Source: Cycas panzhihuaensis
Lineage: Eukaryota > Cycadophyta
Direction: 5' to 3'
DNA: 64,000 nt
Assembly (NCBI GenBank): GCA_023213395.1
Contig: CM041465.1
Coordinates: 112,289,741-112,353,740 of the forward strand
A model generated the notes under the pieces. It worked only from the letters and a program-made list of their open reading frames with translations. It ran no database searches and was not told where the DNA came from. Shown piece by piece: positions 1 through 11,134 of the stretch (positions within the stretch are counted from its first letter, which is position 1; every line of letters begins with the position of its first letter). Position numbers and translations under genes: made by a program.

Positions 1-3000
1 TGAGGGTTGTTTCTTGTGAATGCCCGTCTATTAAACAAACTTGCCCTATCAACCAAGCGAGCCAAGGCCCTTCTACTCATGCCTCGACTTGCTCCATCGG
101 CATACTTGATTCACCTCATCTTGAAGAAGATCCTGCATCTTCTTCCTCTAGTCTTACTCACTTTGCTCCTGTTGACATTGGGAGCTACAGGTACTTTGTC
201 ATGTTCAGTGATGATGAGTCCCATGATGAGGATGAGGACTTTCCTCACCCTATTTCTTTCCTCCGTGCTAGTAGGGTACACCCTCCTTCTTCTAGGTCCT
301 AACCTAGAACTCCTTTCATTGGTGAGACTAGTCACCCCTTTGTGTCTCACGTCATTGCACGCATTAACCCATAGGTCACTAGTTCTTCTTCTCCATCACC
401 CCCCGTAGGTGATGGTTTCGAGGAACTTCCTTTCGCTCCCTCTGAGAAGCCCCTTCCTAACTCTCTCTTAGAGTCTTCTGAGGAGATTGGACAGCCTGAT
501 CACCACCACAATCCTGTTATCCCCACTTCCTCTAGCACTTCATCTATTCGAAGTAAGGTCATCCATGGGGTGGATTACTTTGAAGACGATGAAGCCTTAC
601 TTGAGCACTTAGTAGGCTTCGCGCCCAACTTTCCTTTTAGTCACCATAGGCTTGGCCACCAAAAGATCCTGGCAATTGGGTCCACACTCGCTGACCCAGT
701 TCCATCCCCTATTCCGTCTCTTCTTATTGACCTTGCCCCTCTCCATTTCGAGGAGGGGAATGCCATGTACATGGGGGCGACTCAGGACATAGTATTAGTC
801 CTTAGCAAGGTCATTAAGGTGGGGGTGAAATGCTCTCCTGATGAAGTAAGGGAATATTCCCTTTTATTCCAAGAGTTCCAGGATGTCTTTGCGTGGGATT
901 ATTCTGACATGAAGGGAATTGACCCCTCCATTGTCACCCACAATCTCACTACCATTTCTTGTGCCTGACCCATGCGCTAGAAGTAATGTCCTCTCCACCC
1001 TAAACTCTCAGCTGCTGTCAAGATGGAGGTCAAGAAGCTTTTGGATGTTGAACTTATTACTTCTATTGATTACCCTAAATGGGTATGCAACATTGTTGTC
1101 GTTGCTAAAAAGAACGGGACTATCTGGATATGCATTGATTTCTATGATATCAACAACGCATGTCCTAAGGACAACTTTCCACTCCCTTTTATCGATCAAA
1201 TCATTGATCGAACTGCCAGATTCAAAGTTATGCCCTTGATGGATGGCTTCTCTGGCTACAATCAGATCCAAATATCTCTTGAAGACCACCATAAGATGAC
1301 CTTCACCACCCCATGGGGTACCTTTGCCTACAAGGCAATGCCCTTCGGTTTTAAAAATGTAGGTGCTACTTACCAAAGAGCGATACACTTTATCTTCCAT
1401 GACCTCATCGATAACACATTGGAGGTCTTTATGGATGACATGATGGGTCTCTCACGTGTAAGGACCCATCATCCCTCTAATTTGCAGGCTATCTTCACTC
1501 GATGCCGCAAGTACCATGTAAGCCTAAACCCACTCAAGTGTGTGTTTGCTGTTATTTCTGGCAAGCTCCTTGGATTTCTTGTGTCAAAACAAGGGATTCA
1601 GATTGACCTTGACAAAGTCAAGGCAATCCTCGATATACTGCCTCCTAGAACCCAATAATAGATCAAGTCGTTTCTAGGTAGGCTTGGTTTCCTCAGGTGC
1701 TTCCTGGCAGACTTCGCTGTAAGCGCCAAACCCCTAACAAACCTATTGAAGAAGGGAGCCTCATTTGTTTGGTCTGATAAGGCGCAACAAGCCTTCGAAG
1801 GGATTAAGGAAGCCCTTACTTCCGCTCCTATGTTGGTGCCCCCTTGTTTCGATAGGCCTTTCATTCTTTACACCTTGGCAACTGATGAGTCCCTGAGCGC
1901 TATATTGGCTCAGGATGATGACTCGGGAGTCGAGAGGGCCATTTACTTTATCAGCCGCACCCTTATGGCTACCGAACTCAAGTACTCTCCGGCCAAGAAG
2001 GAATGTCTCTCCTTGGTCCATGCAACCAAGAAGTTTAGACATTACTTGCTTGGTAATACCACCAAGGTGATCGTCTAGTCTGATCCCTTGCGATATCTAC
2101 TTACTCGTTCAGACTTGACAGGTAGGGCTGGTCGTTGGGCCATCCTACTTTAGGAGTTCGATCTTCATATCATTAATAGGAAATCGAAGAAAGGGATGGT
2201 AGTGGCTGAGCAGCCCATAGACACCCCTATCCCTAACTCACTTGATGCCCCTATTGACGATTCCCTTCCTCATGAGTCTATTTTGGCTATTTGGGATGTC
2301 CCTCCCCATCTACTCATTGACAACGAGTGGTATGGTGACATTGTGTGGTATCTCACACAGTAGCAATACCGCCCTGAAGCTAGTAGTAAGGTTAGATCTC
2401 GCATTCGGACTTCTGCTAGGCAATACTTCCTCATGGACGAAGTATTGTACAAGAGGTCTTTCGATGGGATCCTCCTCCGTTGCGTCACCACCAACGAAGT
2501 AAACCAAATACTCCACGAATGCCACCATGGCATTTGCGGGGGCTACTTTGGGGGCCAAATTATGGCCCAGAGGATCCTCTGTATGGGTTACTATTGGCCA
2601 TCTCTTTTTAAGGACGCCCATGCTTTTGCCTTAAGGTGTCGGCGATGTCAAGAACACGCTAACATCTCTAATGTGCCTTCTGAGGCTTTGCATCCTATCA
2701 TATCTCCATGGCCTTTTGCTCAGTGGGGTTCGGACCTTATTAGGGTTATATCCCCACCTTCTTCATCATAGCACAAGTTTATCTTGACTGCTACAGAATA
2801 CTTTACTAAATGGGTGGAGGCCATCCCTCTAGTTACTAGTCCTGGTAAGACGATAGTTACTTTTGTTTACGACCATATCATTTTCCGCTTCGAGATTCCT
2901 GATGTCTTGATTACTGACAACGGAACCCTCTTCTGTAACAAGGAGATGGATGAGCTTTGTCAGAAATTCAAAATCTTTCACAAAACTTCCTCTCCTTACT

Positions 3001-3572
3001 ACCCCCAGGCAAATGGTCAAGTGGAGTCATTCAATAAGACTCTCATTAACATTTTAAATAAAACTGTCACTCAGTCTCAAAAGGACTGGCACCTTCAGCT
3101 CCCTTCCGCTTTGTAGGCTTATCGTACCTTCGTCTGTGCTGCTATGGGAATGACTCTGTTCTCCCTAGTTTACAGTACCGAGGTGGTACTCCCGTTGGAA
3201 GTAGATATTTCCTCCTTGCGGGTCTCTCTTCAGGGTCTCATCGATGAGGAATCGATCTATTAAGCTCGCCTCCTGGACCTCGAAGCTTTGGACAAGAAAT
3301 GTTTATCCACCTACCAGGCTAACCTAGCATCCAAAGCCCGCTCACCAAGGACCTACGATAAACATCTTTGTTCCCATCCTTTGTTTCCTAGGGACCATGT
3401 CCTCAAATTGGAATATCTTCATGACCGCTTGGCCAAATTCAGGCCCAAATGGATTGGCCCCTTTGTCATCATCGAGAGCCTCGGTAACGATGCCTATAGG
3501 ATCGTCACCTTAGAGGGTCTTGAGTTTGAGAAAGATGTTAATGGGAAATTCCTTAAGAAATTCTACTTGTAA
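1..3572 (+). pseudogene. pol: G1 pol: RT, RNase H, integrase (decayed)
   Basis: From about 120 to the final stop at 3570-3572 the sequence reads in one frame with no frameshift, broken only by stops. Bases 1-569 are an acidic, Ser/Pro-rich spacer between protease and RT. RT spans about 800-1660, with the catalytic box FMDD at 1428-1439 (usual YxDD). The classical RNase H follows at about 1740-2080 and contains ATDES. Integrase has an HHCC zinc domain at about 2500-2660 with CRRC. Its core carries the three acidic residues in GSDLI, LITDNG and GQVESF. A GPY/F-type module (KWIGPFVI) lies near 3450, and the protein ends in FLKKFYL. Stops occur near 298, 966, 978, 984, 1656, 1659, 2076, 2151, 2361, 2769, 3114 and 3261. 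The catalytic residues are intact, so this was an active lineage. Confidence 0.92.
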
Positions 3573-4298
3573 CCTCACCATCACCTTATTCACGCTCTAA
3601 AATGAGCCTAAACTACCGTCCTAAGTTCATTCTGATTTCCTCCTAGCCAAGAGTGGAATGATGACTTAGGATGGCCTCTTTCATTTCCTTCTAGTTCCTC
3701 CCATGTAACCCTTGTTCCCATTTCCCTTGGGACCTTGTCCTCCTATTTGGGCATCCCCCAGTTAGGACAATGCTCTGGAGTATTGTCACTCCCCTCTTGC
3801 TTGGTATTTCCTTTGCATATCCCACTATGCTCCCACGTAGACATACGTGTCACTTTATTTCCTAACCCCACATGTGCCTATCACCTCTACTCATGGTGAT
3901 CGTGTGTGCTCCTGTTAGGTATATCGTCCTGCATGAAAGGGAATATACGCAACCTAAACAAATATCATAACATAAAACTCATACAATAATCAGCTCAAAA
4001 TGCAACCATACATATCCTCGTGCATCCATACACCCACACACACACATAAACATGTAGATAAAACATACATATCATCCATCACATATCGTGTTGTACATCA
4101 TCATATATCAAAATGAGGTATCAATCACCTCGTCTATATATACATCAAAAATCATGTGTCATGTCATACATATAGTATGGTACATCATCTGTGGGAAGCC
4201 GGTGTCCTTGCAGGGGGGGTACAATCATGTGGCTATATATGGTGATCCCCTGGAGGCCTATGCTTTCCCTTGTCAAAAATAAAAACATATGCACTATC
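3573..4298. other. G1 spacer between convergent pol and antisense gene
   Basis: This stretch lies between the 3' ends of pol (+) and the antisense gene (-). The equivalent in G2 is 53061-53791. I see no coding signal. It holds a short CA-rich run near 4030 and AT-rich sequence from 3950 to 4180, plausible as 3' untranslated and terminator sequence for both convergent genes. No specific polyadenylation site could be fixed. Confidence 0.5.
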
Positions 4299-6191
4299 CT
4301 ACTGATGCCCCGCCCCTAGGGTATCATCTCCTAGTCGATGTGATCCCTCTCTTAGGGACCACATCCCTCCGAGACTCCTCCTGAGTCTCTGCGATCTCCC
4401 TGCCTTGCTCCCCTCATCCTGTGGCCTCCTTGGGGTCGTTGCCAGCGTATGAGTGTATGTCCTGCTCCGCGCCGACCTTGATGCCATATCCTCAATCAGT
4501 CGATCGTATCAGGCCTGGATATGATCCTGCTCCATCTCTACTAGGTGGAGCCTCTCCTCCATCTCCCAGAGTCACTCCTCCATCACCACTAGCTAGATAT
4601 GACTCCCCATATCCCCTCTGACTCCTCCCTGAGCCTTCAGCGCCTGCACCCGACTCTATAGTGCATCTCTCTCAGATCGGATAGCATCCATCTTAGCCTG
4701 TTATTGTCCCGCACGTGCCTCGTGCTCTAGGGACTCTGTTATCAATATATCTCTCACCCGTATTAATGGGGCAAATGTTGTCGTATGACTGCCTGCCGAT
4801 CTAGGTTCATCACCTGCCTGGATGGGAGGTTGTCCTTCTGCATAGGCCCGAGGGAATATCTCTCAGACTACCGCCTCTACTAGCCTCTGGATGTCCACCA
4901 TGCCTGCAATCTAACATGCCACATATCAGTCCATGTCCATATGGATATCAAACCAAAATCAAACTATGTATGTGCCTGGTAGTCAAATGATGACAGGAAA
5001 TGGTCATGTCTCACCTGGTGCAGCTGTCGGCTCCTTGATTTGGGTGGCTGCCTCTCCCTCTGGCACTCCGCCAGCTGCAGGTACCTCCTCCTCAGGTACC
5101 TCTTCTACCATAGCCTCAACTCTTAGAGCATCCCTCCTCTTTGTGGCTAGTGCAACTACCACCTCTCTGGATCTCCTTACAATATGTAGCCTTTGGGCCT
5201 GTGTCACTGGGCCCCTACCATCGTCTGTAGCTTCTGATGGGCCTGCCTCTCCACCTACAGCCCCAGACGTACCTGCCTCTCCTACAGCTCATGATGGGCT
5301 GGCCCCATCACCTCCGTCACTGCCCTCATCATCTCCCGAGGGCACTCATGCTCCTCCTGTCTCATCATCACTATTCCACCTCACCGCCCTGTACGGATCT
5401 GCTATGAAATCTGTTATAGTGAGGAGGTCTAGTGATGTGGCCTCCACCGAGCGATGGACATGTGCCTAGTCCTTGGTCCCTCTCAGCCTAGCCTGCCATC
5501 TGTGGACCATCGGGGTCCACTCTGTGATAGGATGTGGTCCCCCCGTCAGTGTCGCTACTCCAAAGTAGTAAAAAAAACTAGCATTGTAGTAACGTACTGT
5601 AAGAGAGTCCTCCTCTACCCGCTACCCTGATAGCATCTAGCTATGCGATGAGGTTCGCTGCTATCAGGGTGGCCGAGTCCATCCGCTCTCCCACCTCGCA
5701 ATGGCATACCGCATCCATCCATCTTCCCGGTATGTCCCTATAGTTCTATTTCTGGGAGATCTGGAACATAATACATAGTGTGATCAACTTCCTCACTCGA
5801 GGAACCCTTAACATAACCATAGTCAGGAAAGGAATCCCTTGCATCTCCCACCTGTCCAAACCTGTAAAGAATGTGGACACCTCCCTGTGTACTGACTCAT
5901 TACAGGGCAGCATTCCTAGTGCCACCGGCCTTCCCATCGTCGGTACTCCCAAAATCCTCATAATATCTCTAGGCGTCACTGATACGTCTCCCACCTGGAG
6001 TAGGTGGAAGACATACCTCCTCCTGTCCCAATGCGACACAATAGCCGTTGGTCTGACATACACTGTGGCATCCTCATGACCTTCAGCAGGCCACACCTCT
6101 GTAGGATTTCTTGGTCATCTTTAGTCATCATCTTAATAAAAGTCAACATTGCCATCTCGATGTTCTTGCGGTTCTCTACCACAATCATAAC
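4299..6191 (-). pseudogene. G1 antisense gene: PMD-like protein with coiled-coil tail
   Basis: Two coding exons on the strand opposite pol. The first starts after a splice acceptor at 6193-6192, with ATG at 6188-6186, and reads ILQRCGLLKV, SHWDRRRYVFHLLQVGDVSV, then RDIMRILGVPTMGRP. This is the pattern of the plant mobile domain: a helix with RCGLL, then W-R-x-HxFxLPxGExxVT and L-G-x-P-xxGRP. An acidic linker rich in E, V and P follows. An intron (5014-4904, GT-AG, 111 bp) joins it in frame to the second exon, which reads VDIQRLVEAVV and continues into a heptad-like, charged tail ending at 4299. Removing the intron is needed because the first part runs into a stop three codons past the donor. 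This copy has at least two frameshifts (near 6100, and between 5746 and 5207) and several stops. PMD assignment is by pattern; function is unknown. Confidence 0.68.
4904..5014 (-). other. Predicted intron in G1 antisense gene
   Basis: The donor reads CAG|GTGAG and the acceptor GATTGCAG|GC, with a branch-point-like ACTGATA about 30 bases upstream of the acceptor. The same intron occurs in G2 at 52356-52468. The sequence upstream of the donor and downstream of the acceptor is protein-like in both copies, and splicing keeps the frame in both (codon split after its first base). Confidence 0.7.
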
Positions 6192-6864
6192 CTATAAAAT
6201 ACCCATCCACACTAGTCAGAACCAAGACTACACTCGCTCTTTATCCTCTGGACTATCTCTTAACCTCGCCTGATCAAGATTTGGGGCCCCTTCGGCCCCT
6301 ATCTTCTTTTTTCTACAACTTTGCCTTCACACCGCGCTAAACTTCATGGTACCGTGGAGTTTGGCCTAGGTCCCATGGCGATCAGGGCCCTGTGGCAAAG
6401 ATCATAACACCGGGATCTTTGCCATGGTTTGAACAGAACCCCCCTAAAAGATGGGGGTTTCCTGCCAAAAAACTAAAAAAAAATTATTCTGGGTGGGCCA
6501 CAGCTAGACCCACTAGGACTAGGGCTGCCTAATGCCCCAGTCCTGCCTCTTTCTGGGTCCAATTCAGACTCTGGGAGATCATTTCTCGCCCATATGGGGC
6601 CTCAAAAAAATCTACATAAAATCACGAAAAAGTAATAAACTTTGAAATGCGAGATCGGTTGGGTTTTTAAAGATCCACTCACTAGATCTGGCTTGGCATT
6701 TATCATCTCGTCCTGATGGTCCCAACGACTGTCCTCTGGCTCCAATCCGACGGTCTGATCTCCCTCCGCGTACCTCTGAAGTCAGGTGACACTCCGCTAT
6801 GTAAGGGAATACCTCTCGATTCGTTCGAGAGACAGTGAAAATGAATGATGTTTTCATCGATTTT

Positions 6865-6875
6865 CCTTATATAGG
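6865..6875 (-). promoter_or_regulatory. TATA box of G1 antisense gene
   Basis: CCTATATAAGG on the minus strand, identical to the box at 50452-50462 in G2. It lies about 680 bases upstream of the PMD exon and faces away from the second RNase H gene. That this perfect TATA core survives in two badly decayed copies suggests it is the family's antisense promoter. Confidence 0.6.
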
Positions 6876-7415
6876 CGGCGACCCTGACGAGCACTGTCTC
6901 CATTTCCGCTCTCGTGACAACCCTTTCGATCATCTCTTATCCTCGGTCACTTTTTCCTTCTAGCCCTATCTCCCATTGTGCTTCCATAGCCTTCATCTTG
7001 CTTCTTCTTGTAGATGCATTTATGGCACCTTGCCAATGCATCTTTCGCAAGGCCCTTTTTATCTCATTTTACGTGCCACTCCCGTGCATGCTCGAGTTTA
7101 TACTTGTCTGGCTTGTTTTGCCATTCTGGACCCATTTTTGTAGCTCTTTCCTGCCCTTGGGGCCTCTAAAGGGAATGCTCCTTCCATTCGGGGTCATTCT
7201 TTGCTATCTAAAGCATCCTTTGGCCCTTCCTAGGGTGCCTTTTTTGCTGACCTCTCCCAGCCAGTGGTCAAGTAGCCTGCTCTTGTCCTTGGGTAGCCTC
7301 ATTGCTAGGTCCTCCTACCCTTTACGGCCATTTATTACCTACCATATAAGCCTCTTTACTCTGACTCTCATATTATTGCATATTCTTTTTACTGAGACTT
7401 TTTTTGTCATCACCT
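6876..7415. other. G1 head-to-head intergenic region
   Basis: About 540 bases between the antisense TATA box (-) and the start of the second RNase H (+). It is pyrimidine-rich on the plus strand. A long hydrophobic reading frame crosses it, but its equivalent in G2 is broken and poorly matched, so I read it as noncoding. It may serve as a two-way promoter or hold a splice acceptor for the RNase H message (an AG at about 7394-7396 is roughly matched in G2). Confidence 0.4.
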
Positions 7416-7912
7416 ATGTCTCTCTTCATCTTTACTGATGGCGGAAGCCACGGTAATCCTAGACCTTCTACCGCTACACGGATTCTTCACAGCTCTTCTG
7501 GATATAACTTCTTGCATTCTAGAATCTTCCTCCCTAAGGCCACTAATAATAAAGTTGAGTACATGGCTATTATCGAGGCCCTCACTAATGTACTTCGTTT
7601 CCATCACGGATCTATTATTATTCTTTGCGACTCCCAGGTTGTGGTGTCCCATCTCACCCAAGTTTACCAGGTATGATGCCCTTACTTGAGACCTCTTGCT
7701 TTGACTGCCAGATCCTTGTTGGCTAATTTCCAGTCTGTCAACATTCGACACATTCCTCAGGCCCTCAACGCTGAGGTAGCTAGTCTCATTCACCTCATCC
7801 TTGAGCGTTGCCTCCCTCTTCTTGTTGATCGTCCCTGAGACTTGCCCGGTTACTCTGTCACCCAAGTCCCATGCCATCATACAGATCACCTTGTGATCCA
7901 TTTCCACCTCTG
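7416..7912 (+). pseudogene. G1 second RNase H (Tat-type extra RNase H)
   Basis: ATG at 7416 begins MSLFIFTDGGSHGNP, the TDGG start of an RNase HI fold. Further on come NNKVEYMAIIEAL (catalytic Glu) and ILCDSQVVV (catalytic Asp). The end reads NIRHIPQALNAEVASLIHLI, where the fourth acidic residue usually found in NAEAD is replaced by Ala. One in-frame TGA occurs near 7674. This is a different domain from the RNase H inside pol. It resembles the extra RNase H of plant Tat elements, which cleaves RNA in RNA-DNA hybrids. It is separated from integrase by the whole antisense gene, and the same order is seen in G2. Confidence 0.8.
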
Positions 7913-8256
7913 AAAGCTATCCGCTAATGAGGTTAAACTATGGCGACTACTAGGTTTGCTCATTTATCCCTTTTACTTGACGTTATCATGCACATCTCTT
8001 TGTACTTTCACGATGGGGGCAGCCCCCTCATCCTTCTAGCTTCCAATCGATTCCCGGATGGTACATAGGCAGTCCCTATGTTGTCTCCACCCCTATCCTC
8101 ATATCCATGCATTCCGCCATGACACTTACTGACACCCTTGACTCGTGTTATGATCATGATTTATATATATACATACACATTTGCTACTGACAGTTGTGTT
8201 GCCAGCATTCACCATCGCACAATGCTTCCGAGTCATGAGGCTTCACGCTAAGGCGA
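7913..8256 (+). other. G1 3' untranslated stretch and polypurine tract
   Basis: No coding signal beyond the RNase H reading. The last bases before the LTR (about 8250-8256, AAGGCGA) occupy the place of the cleaner polypurine tract AAGGGGGCAG in G2, so the primer for plus-strand synthesis is degraded here. Confidence 0.55.
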
Positions 8257-11025
8257 TGTTTCCCACTCGGAAATGGATACAGATAGGTCAACTTAGGTAA
8301 GCTCAGGTATACTTCTTCCTTTTCACTTGTGTCATTTCTTTGTAAAGGTTGACAGAAGTGTTGCCTCGTTGCATGACTGCCTGCTTCATTTGCGTGATTA
8401 CTTTGCATGTGTTTCCTGTTTATTCTACTTGTTGTATTGTGAGCCTATGATGACCCAGTGGGACCTACCTTTTCACAAGGTAGGCATCCCCATGGCACTA
8501 TATGACCCTCTGCGCTATCTCCACACCACCTCAAGCTTCTTTTGCTTTGTATGCCCCGTTCATGCCTCGACTTTGAGCTCCTAGCACCTCGTTTCTAGGA
8601 CCTTTGCCTGTTGATGTTTTTCTCGCCTTTTTCCATGTGCATTCTGGACTGTCTCAGCCACTTAGACAGGAGGGCCAGCCCCTCCCAGGCCTACCACATC
8701 ACCACCTAAAGATCTTAGAACCTAGAATTTTTCCATTCTATCTTTATAGTCCTGCACTGCTGTAAACTTAGTGGTACCACGAAGTTTATCGCGGTACCGC
8801 GAAGTTTACCGTGGTGCGACTATTGTCAGTTGTTTTTAACAAACTACCATGGTAATTCTCGCGTTTCCCGTGGAATCGCCATGTGGCCTTGCATCCACCT
8901 CAGCCCTATTTGCACTCTATTTACTCACTTAAGGTTGGGATGGGTATAAGTATCCAAACCCTCATCATTTTGAGGTCCTCTTAGGTCATTTTTTGCTCTC
9001 AAACATAACCGCTCCTACTGTAACTTCTTCTTTTCTTCTCTTTCTGCTACAAGTATACTTGCAGGCCTACATTTCCTGCAACTCTAGGCCAAGATCTACC
9101 TGCAACTCCTTGCTTCCATGGTAGGAAGTCTCTCTCCAGGTTTCATCAAGTAATTTTAGTGTTGTTCTTCCCCAATTCGCCCAGCAAGTGTCTCTTTCAG
9201 CTATCTATTGGAAGTTCTCCTACAAACCCTTGCAGGCATCCTCTTCTCCACTGGTAGCAGGGCCAGACCTGCTCTATACCATCCCAGCAGGTCTTCCAAA
9301 CCCCTTTCCTCCATATCTATTGTAAGTTATCTCTATATTGGGCCTATTTCTTATCTTGTTTGCCTATTTCCTTTAGGTTTGACCATAGTAAAGCTTGTTT
9401 CCATTATGCTTAGTTGGTTGCTTCCCGGCTCTACTTTCTCTCTGCTAGTTTTCTCCAAGGGAGCAACAAGAGAAGAGTCACAAGGTTGTGTGAAGAGAGC
9501 AAGGCGAGGCAGCCCCCCTTTCAATCCTTCTCTCCAAGGGTATCCCTTTCCCACCTTCTCTTCTCTTGCTCCATGCTCTTCTTGAGATAATTAGGAGTGA
9601 TTGATCCCTAGGCCTGTGTTAGATTATTAGCATATGTAGCCCCTTGTTTTGCTTATTCCAAGCCTACACACCTCTTGTTTGGACCCCCCATAGTGTCCCT
9701 TGCATTGTTGGGTATCCCTTGATATCATTGGCAAGGGTTTGTGCACCGAGTTGCTGCCCATAGAAACTTTGTATCTTGCATATTTCCCCAACGCTTTGTT
9801 ACTCTTTTCCTTGCACCTCTTGGTTGTCCTTAGTTGCTTTTACCATTACCTTGTTGTGCTAGAGACTTGTGTGGAGAACCCAGCTAAGGTTTAGCCATCC
9901 TGAGGTTTCCCTTACTCCATTTTTGCTTGATGTTTATCCTTGCTTGAGAGAGGGTTTTAGAGCTTGTTGCAGTGATTGTTTTTCCTAACACTCTAATGTA
10001 AATATCATATATATACTTGCATATACATAGCTTGTCTTTTGCAGCCCCTTCTTGGAAGGGATAAGCCCGTGCATGTGCATGTTGGTATGGTGCTCTCGCA
10101 AAGGTATAAAATGTTCAGATCCAAGTAAGATCTATTGTTTTTGCTCTTTGCTTTCAGTCTCTTCCTTTTCACTCTCTTTTTTAGCAAAGGGGAAGGTAAG
10201 GAAGCCCCCATCATTCACATCAAGACTTGGTTACGCATCTATGGATTGATGCAAGGACGTACATTGTGCATGGGTGAGGTCTCCCATCAGCCACTACATC
10301 TTCTAGGTACATACATCCATCCTTTAACTCTTGCTTCCCTTTGTTACTTTTGTTTAGGATCTATGTGTTAGTTAAGTAGGTCGCACATAAAAGTAAAAGG
10401 AGAAACATTATCTTTTATTTATGTTTGTAAGCTTGCATATCGTATACTCAACCCTCCTAGGAAAGGACCTATAGGAAACTTACTCCTCCCTTTCCTTTTC
10501 TTACAAAGCCTAGCTTGCCCTTTCGGTTCATTCCACTTGATATTATTTGCTTACATGTGTGACACCTATTCCCTTTTCCCTTTTGAATCATTAAAGGAAA
10601 CTTTGGTTTAGTTGTCCCCTTCCCTTCTCTCTCTCCTCCTCTTAGCTTTATTTGCTTAGTTAAATAACCAAGAGGAACCTAGCTACACCGTGGGCTATCA
10701 CCTACCTTATTCCCGTCTGTTTCCCTTCATCATAGGGAAACCTTTGAGGACTCCTCTCTTCCTTTTCTGGCCATCCAAGGGTGGGAGGATCTTCCTCTCG
10801 AGTTTATTCAGACTACCCTTCCTATTTTCCCTCTTTCTCTCCTAGATAGAGGACCACTCTAAGGTAATTGGGTATCATTCGCAGGTCCCGAACTCGTGCT
10901 CTGATGCACAGGGCGCCCTACGTGATACTTACTTTACTTGTAGGTTTTCACCCGCACCTTTGATATCACCATCGACCATCATCATTCCTACTGAGCTTAG
11001 CGGTTATCCCGTAGACGTGCATCTA
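8257..11025 (+). repeat. 3' LTR of G1 (2769 bp)
   Basis: It begins TGTTTCC and ends GTGCATCTA. It aligns over its length with the two G2 LTRs (46274-49047 and 60638-63414, reverse orientation). A TATA-like GGGTATAAGT lies at 8942-8951, so U3 would be about 700 bp and the R-U5 part about 2 kb. Around 8763-8801, upstream of the TATA, are two palindromes centred on GGTACC. Short reading frames inside are not conserved between LTR copies and are not called. Confidence 0.92.
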
Positions 11026-11134
11026 GTATCCTTTTTATAATTTTAAATTTGTTCATCTTTAATACTAGATAAATAAATTTCAAGTCTAATTTAGTATCAA
11101 AATTCATCTTGAGAACCTCAAGGACTTTTCATAT
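11026..11134. other. Unassigned DNA between G1 and A
   Basis: AT-rich, 109 bases, no recognised feature. Its last five bases (CATAT) are the left target-site duplication of element A. Confidence 0.6.

Larger units (their letters stand above)
1..11025 (+). mobile_element. G1: Ty3/gypsy LTR retrotransposon, 5' end outside window
   Basis: This is the 3' two thirds of a large Ty3/gypsy element. Order: protease-RT spacer, RT, RNase H, integrase, an antisense PMD-like gene, a second RNase H, polypurine region and a 2.77 kb 3' LTR. Every part has a counterpart in G2 (46274-63414) in the opposite orientation, which fixes the boundaries. Gag, protease and the 5' LTR lie to the left of the window. The second RNase H suggests the Tat side of the non-chromovirus gypsy elements; no chromodomain follows the integrase. 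The LTR ends in TA rather than CA. The target-site duplication cannot be checked because the left end is missing. Confidence 0.93.

Noticed and set aside
7-408. 133-codon plus-strand frame at the left edge
   Set aside because: It is out of frame with pol; the acidic reading in the pol frame (from about 120) joins RT directly and is the real one.
966-3263. Stop-codon reassignment or read-through in pol
   Set aside because: Stops in G1 and G2 are mostly at different positions and use TAA, TAG and TGA, so decay is the simpler explanation.
3400-3572. Chromodomain after integrase
   Set aside because: The reading ends soon after the GPY/F-type module (FLKKFYL) with no chromodomain pattern in either copy.
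4933-5469. 178-codon Ser/Pro/Thr-rich plus-strand frame
   Set aside because: Shadow of the acidic linker of the antisense gene; the matching G2 frame (51961-52674, 237 codons, minus) is likewise the reverse of that gene.
6914-7438. 174-codon hydrophobic frame before the second RNase H in G1
   Set aside because: Pyrimidine-rich DNA gives Leu/Ser/Phe-rich readings by chance; the G2 counterpart has stops and frame breaks and only short stretches match.
9208-9585. Frames inside the G1 LTR
   Set aside because: Not preserved in the two G2 LTR copies, so no evidence for a protein in the LTR.
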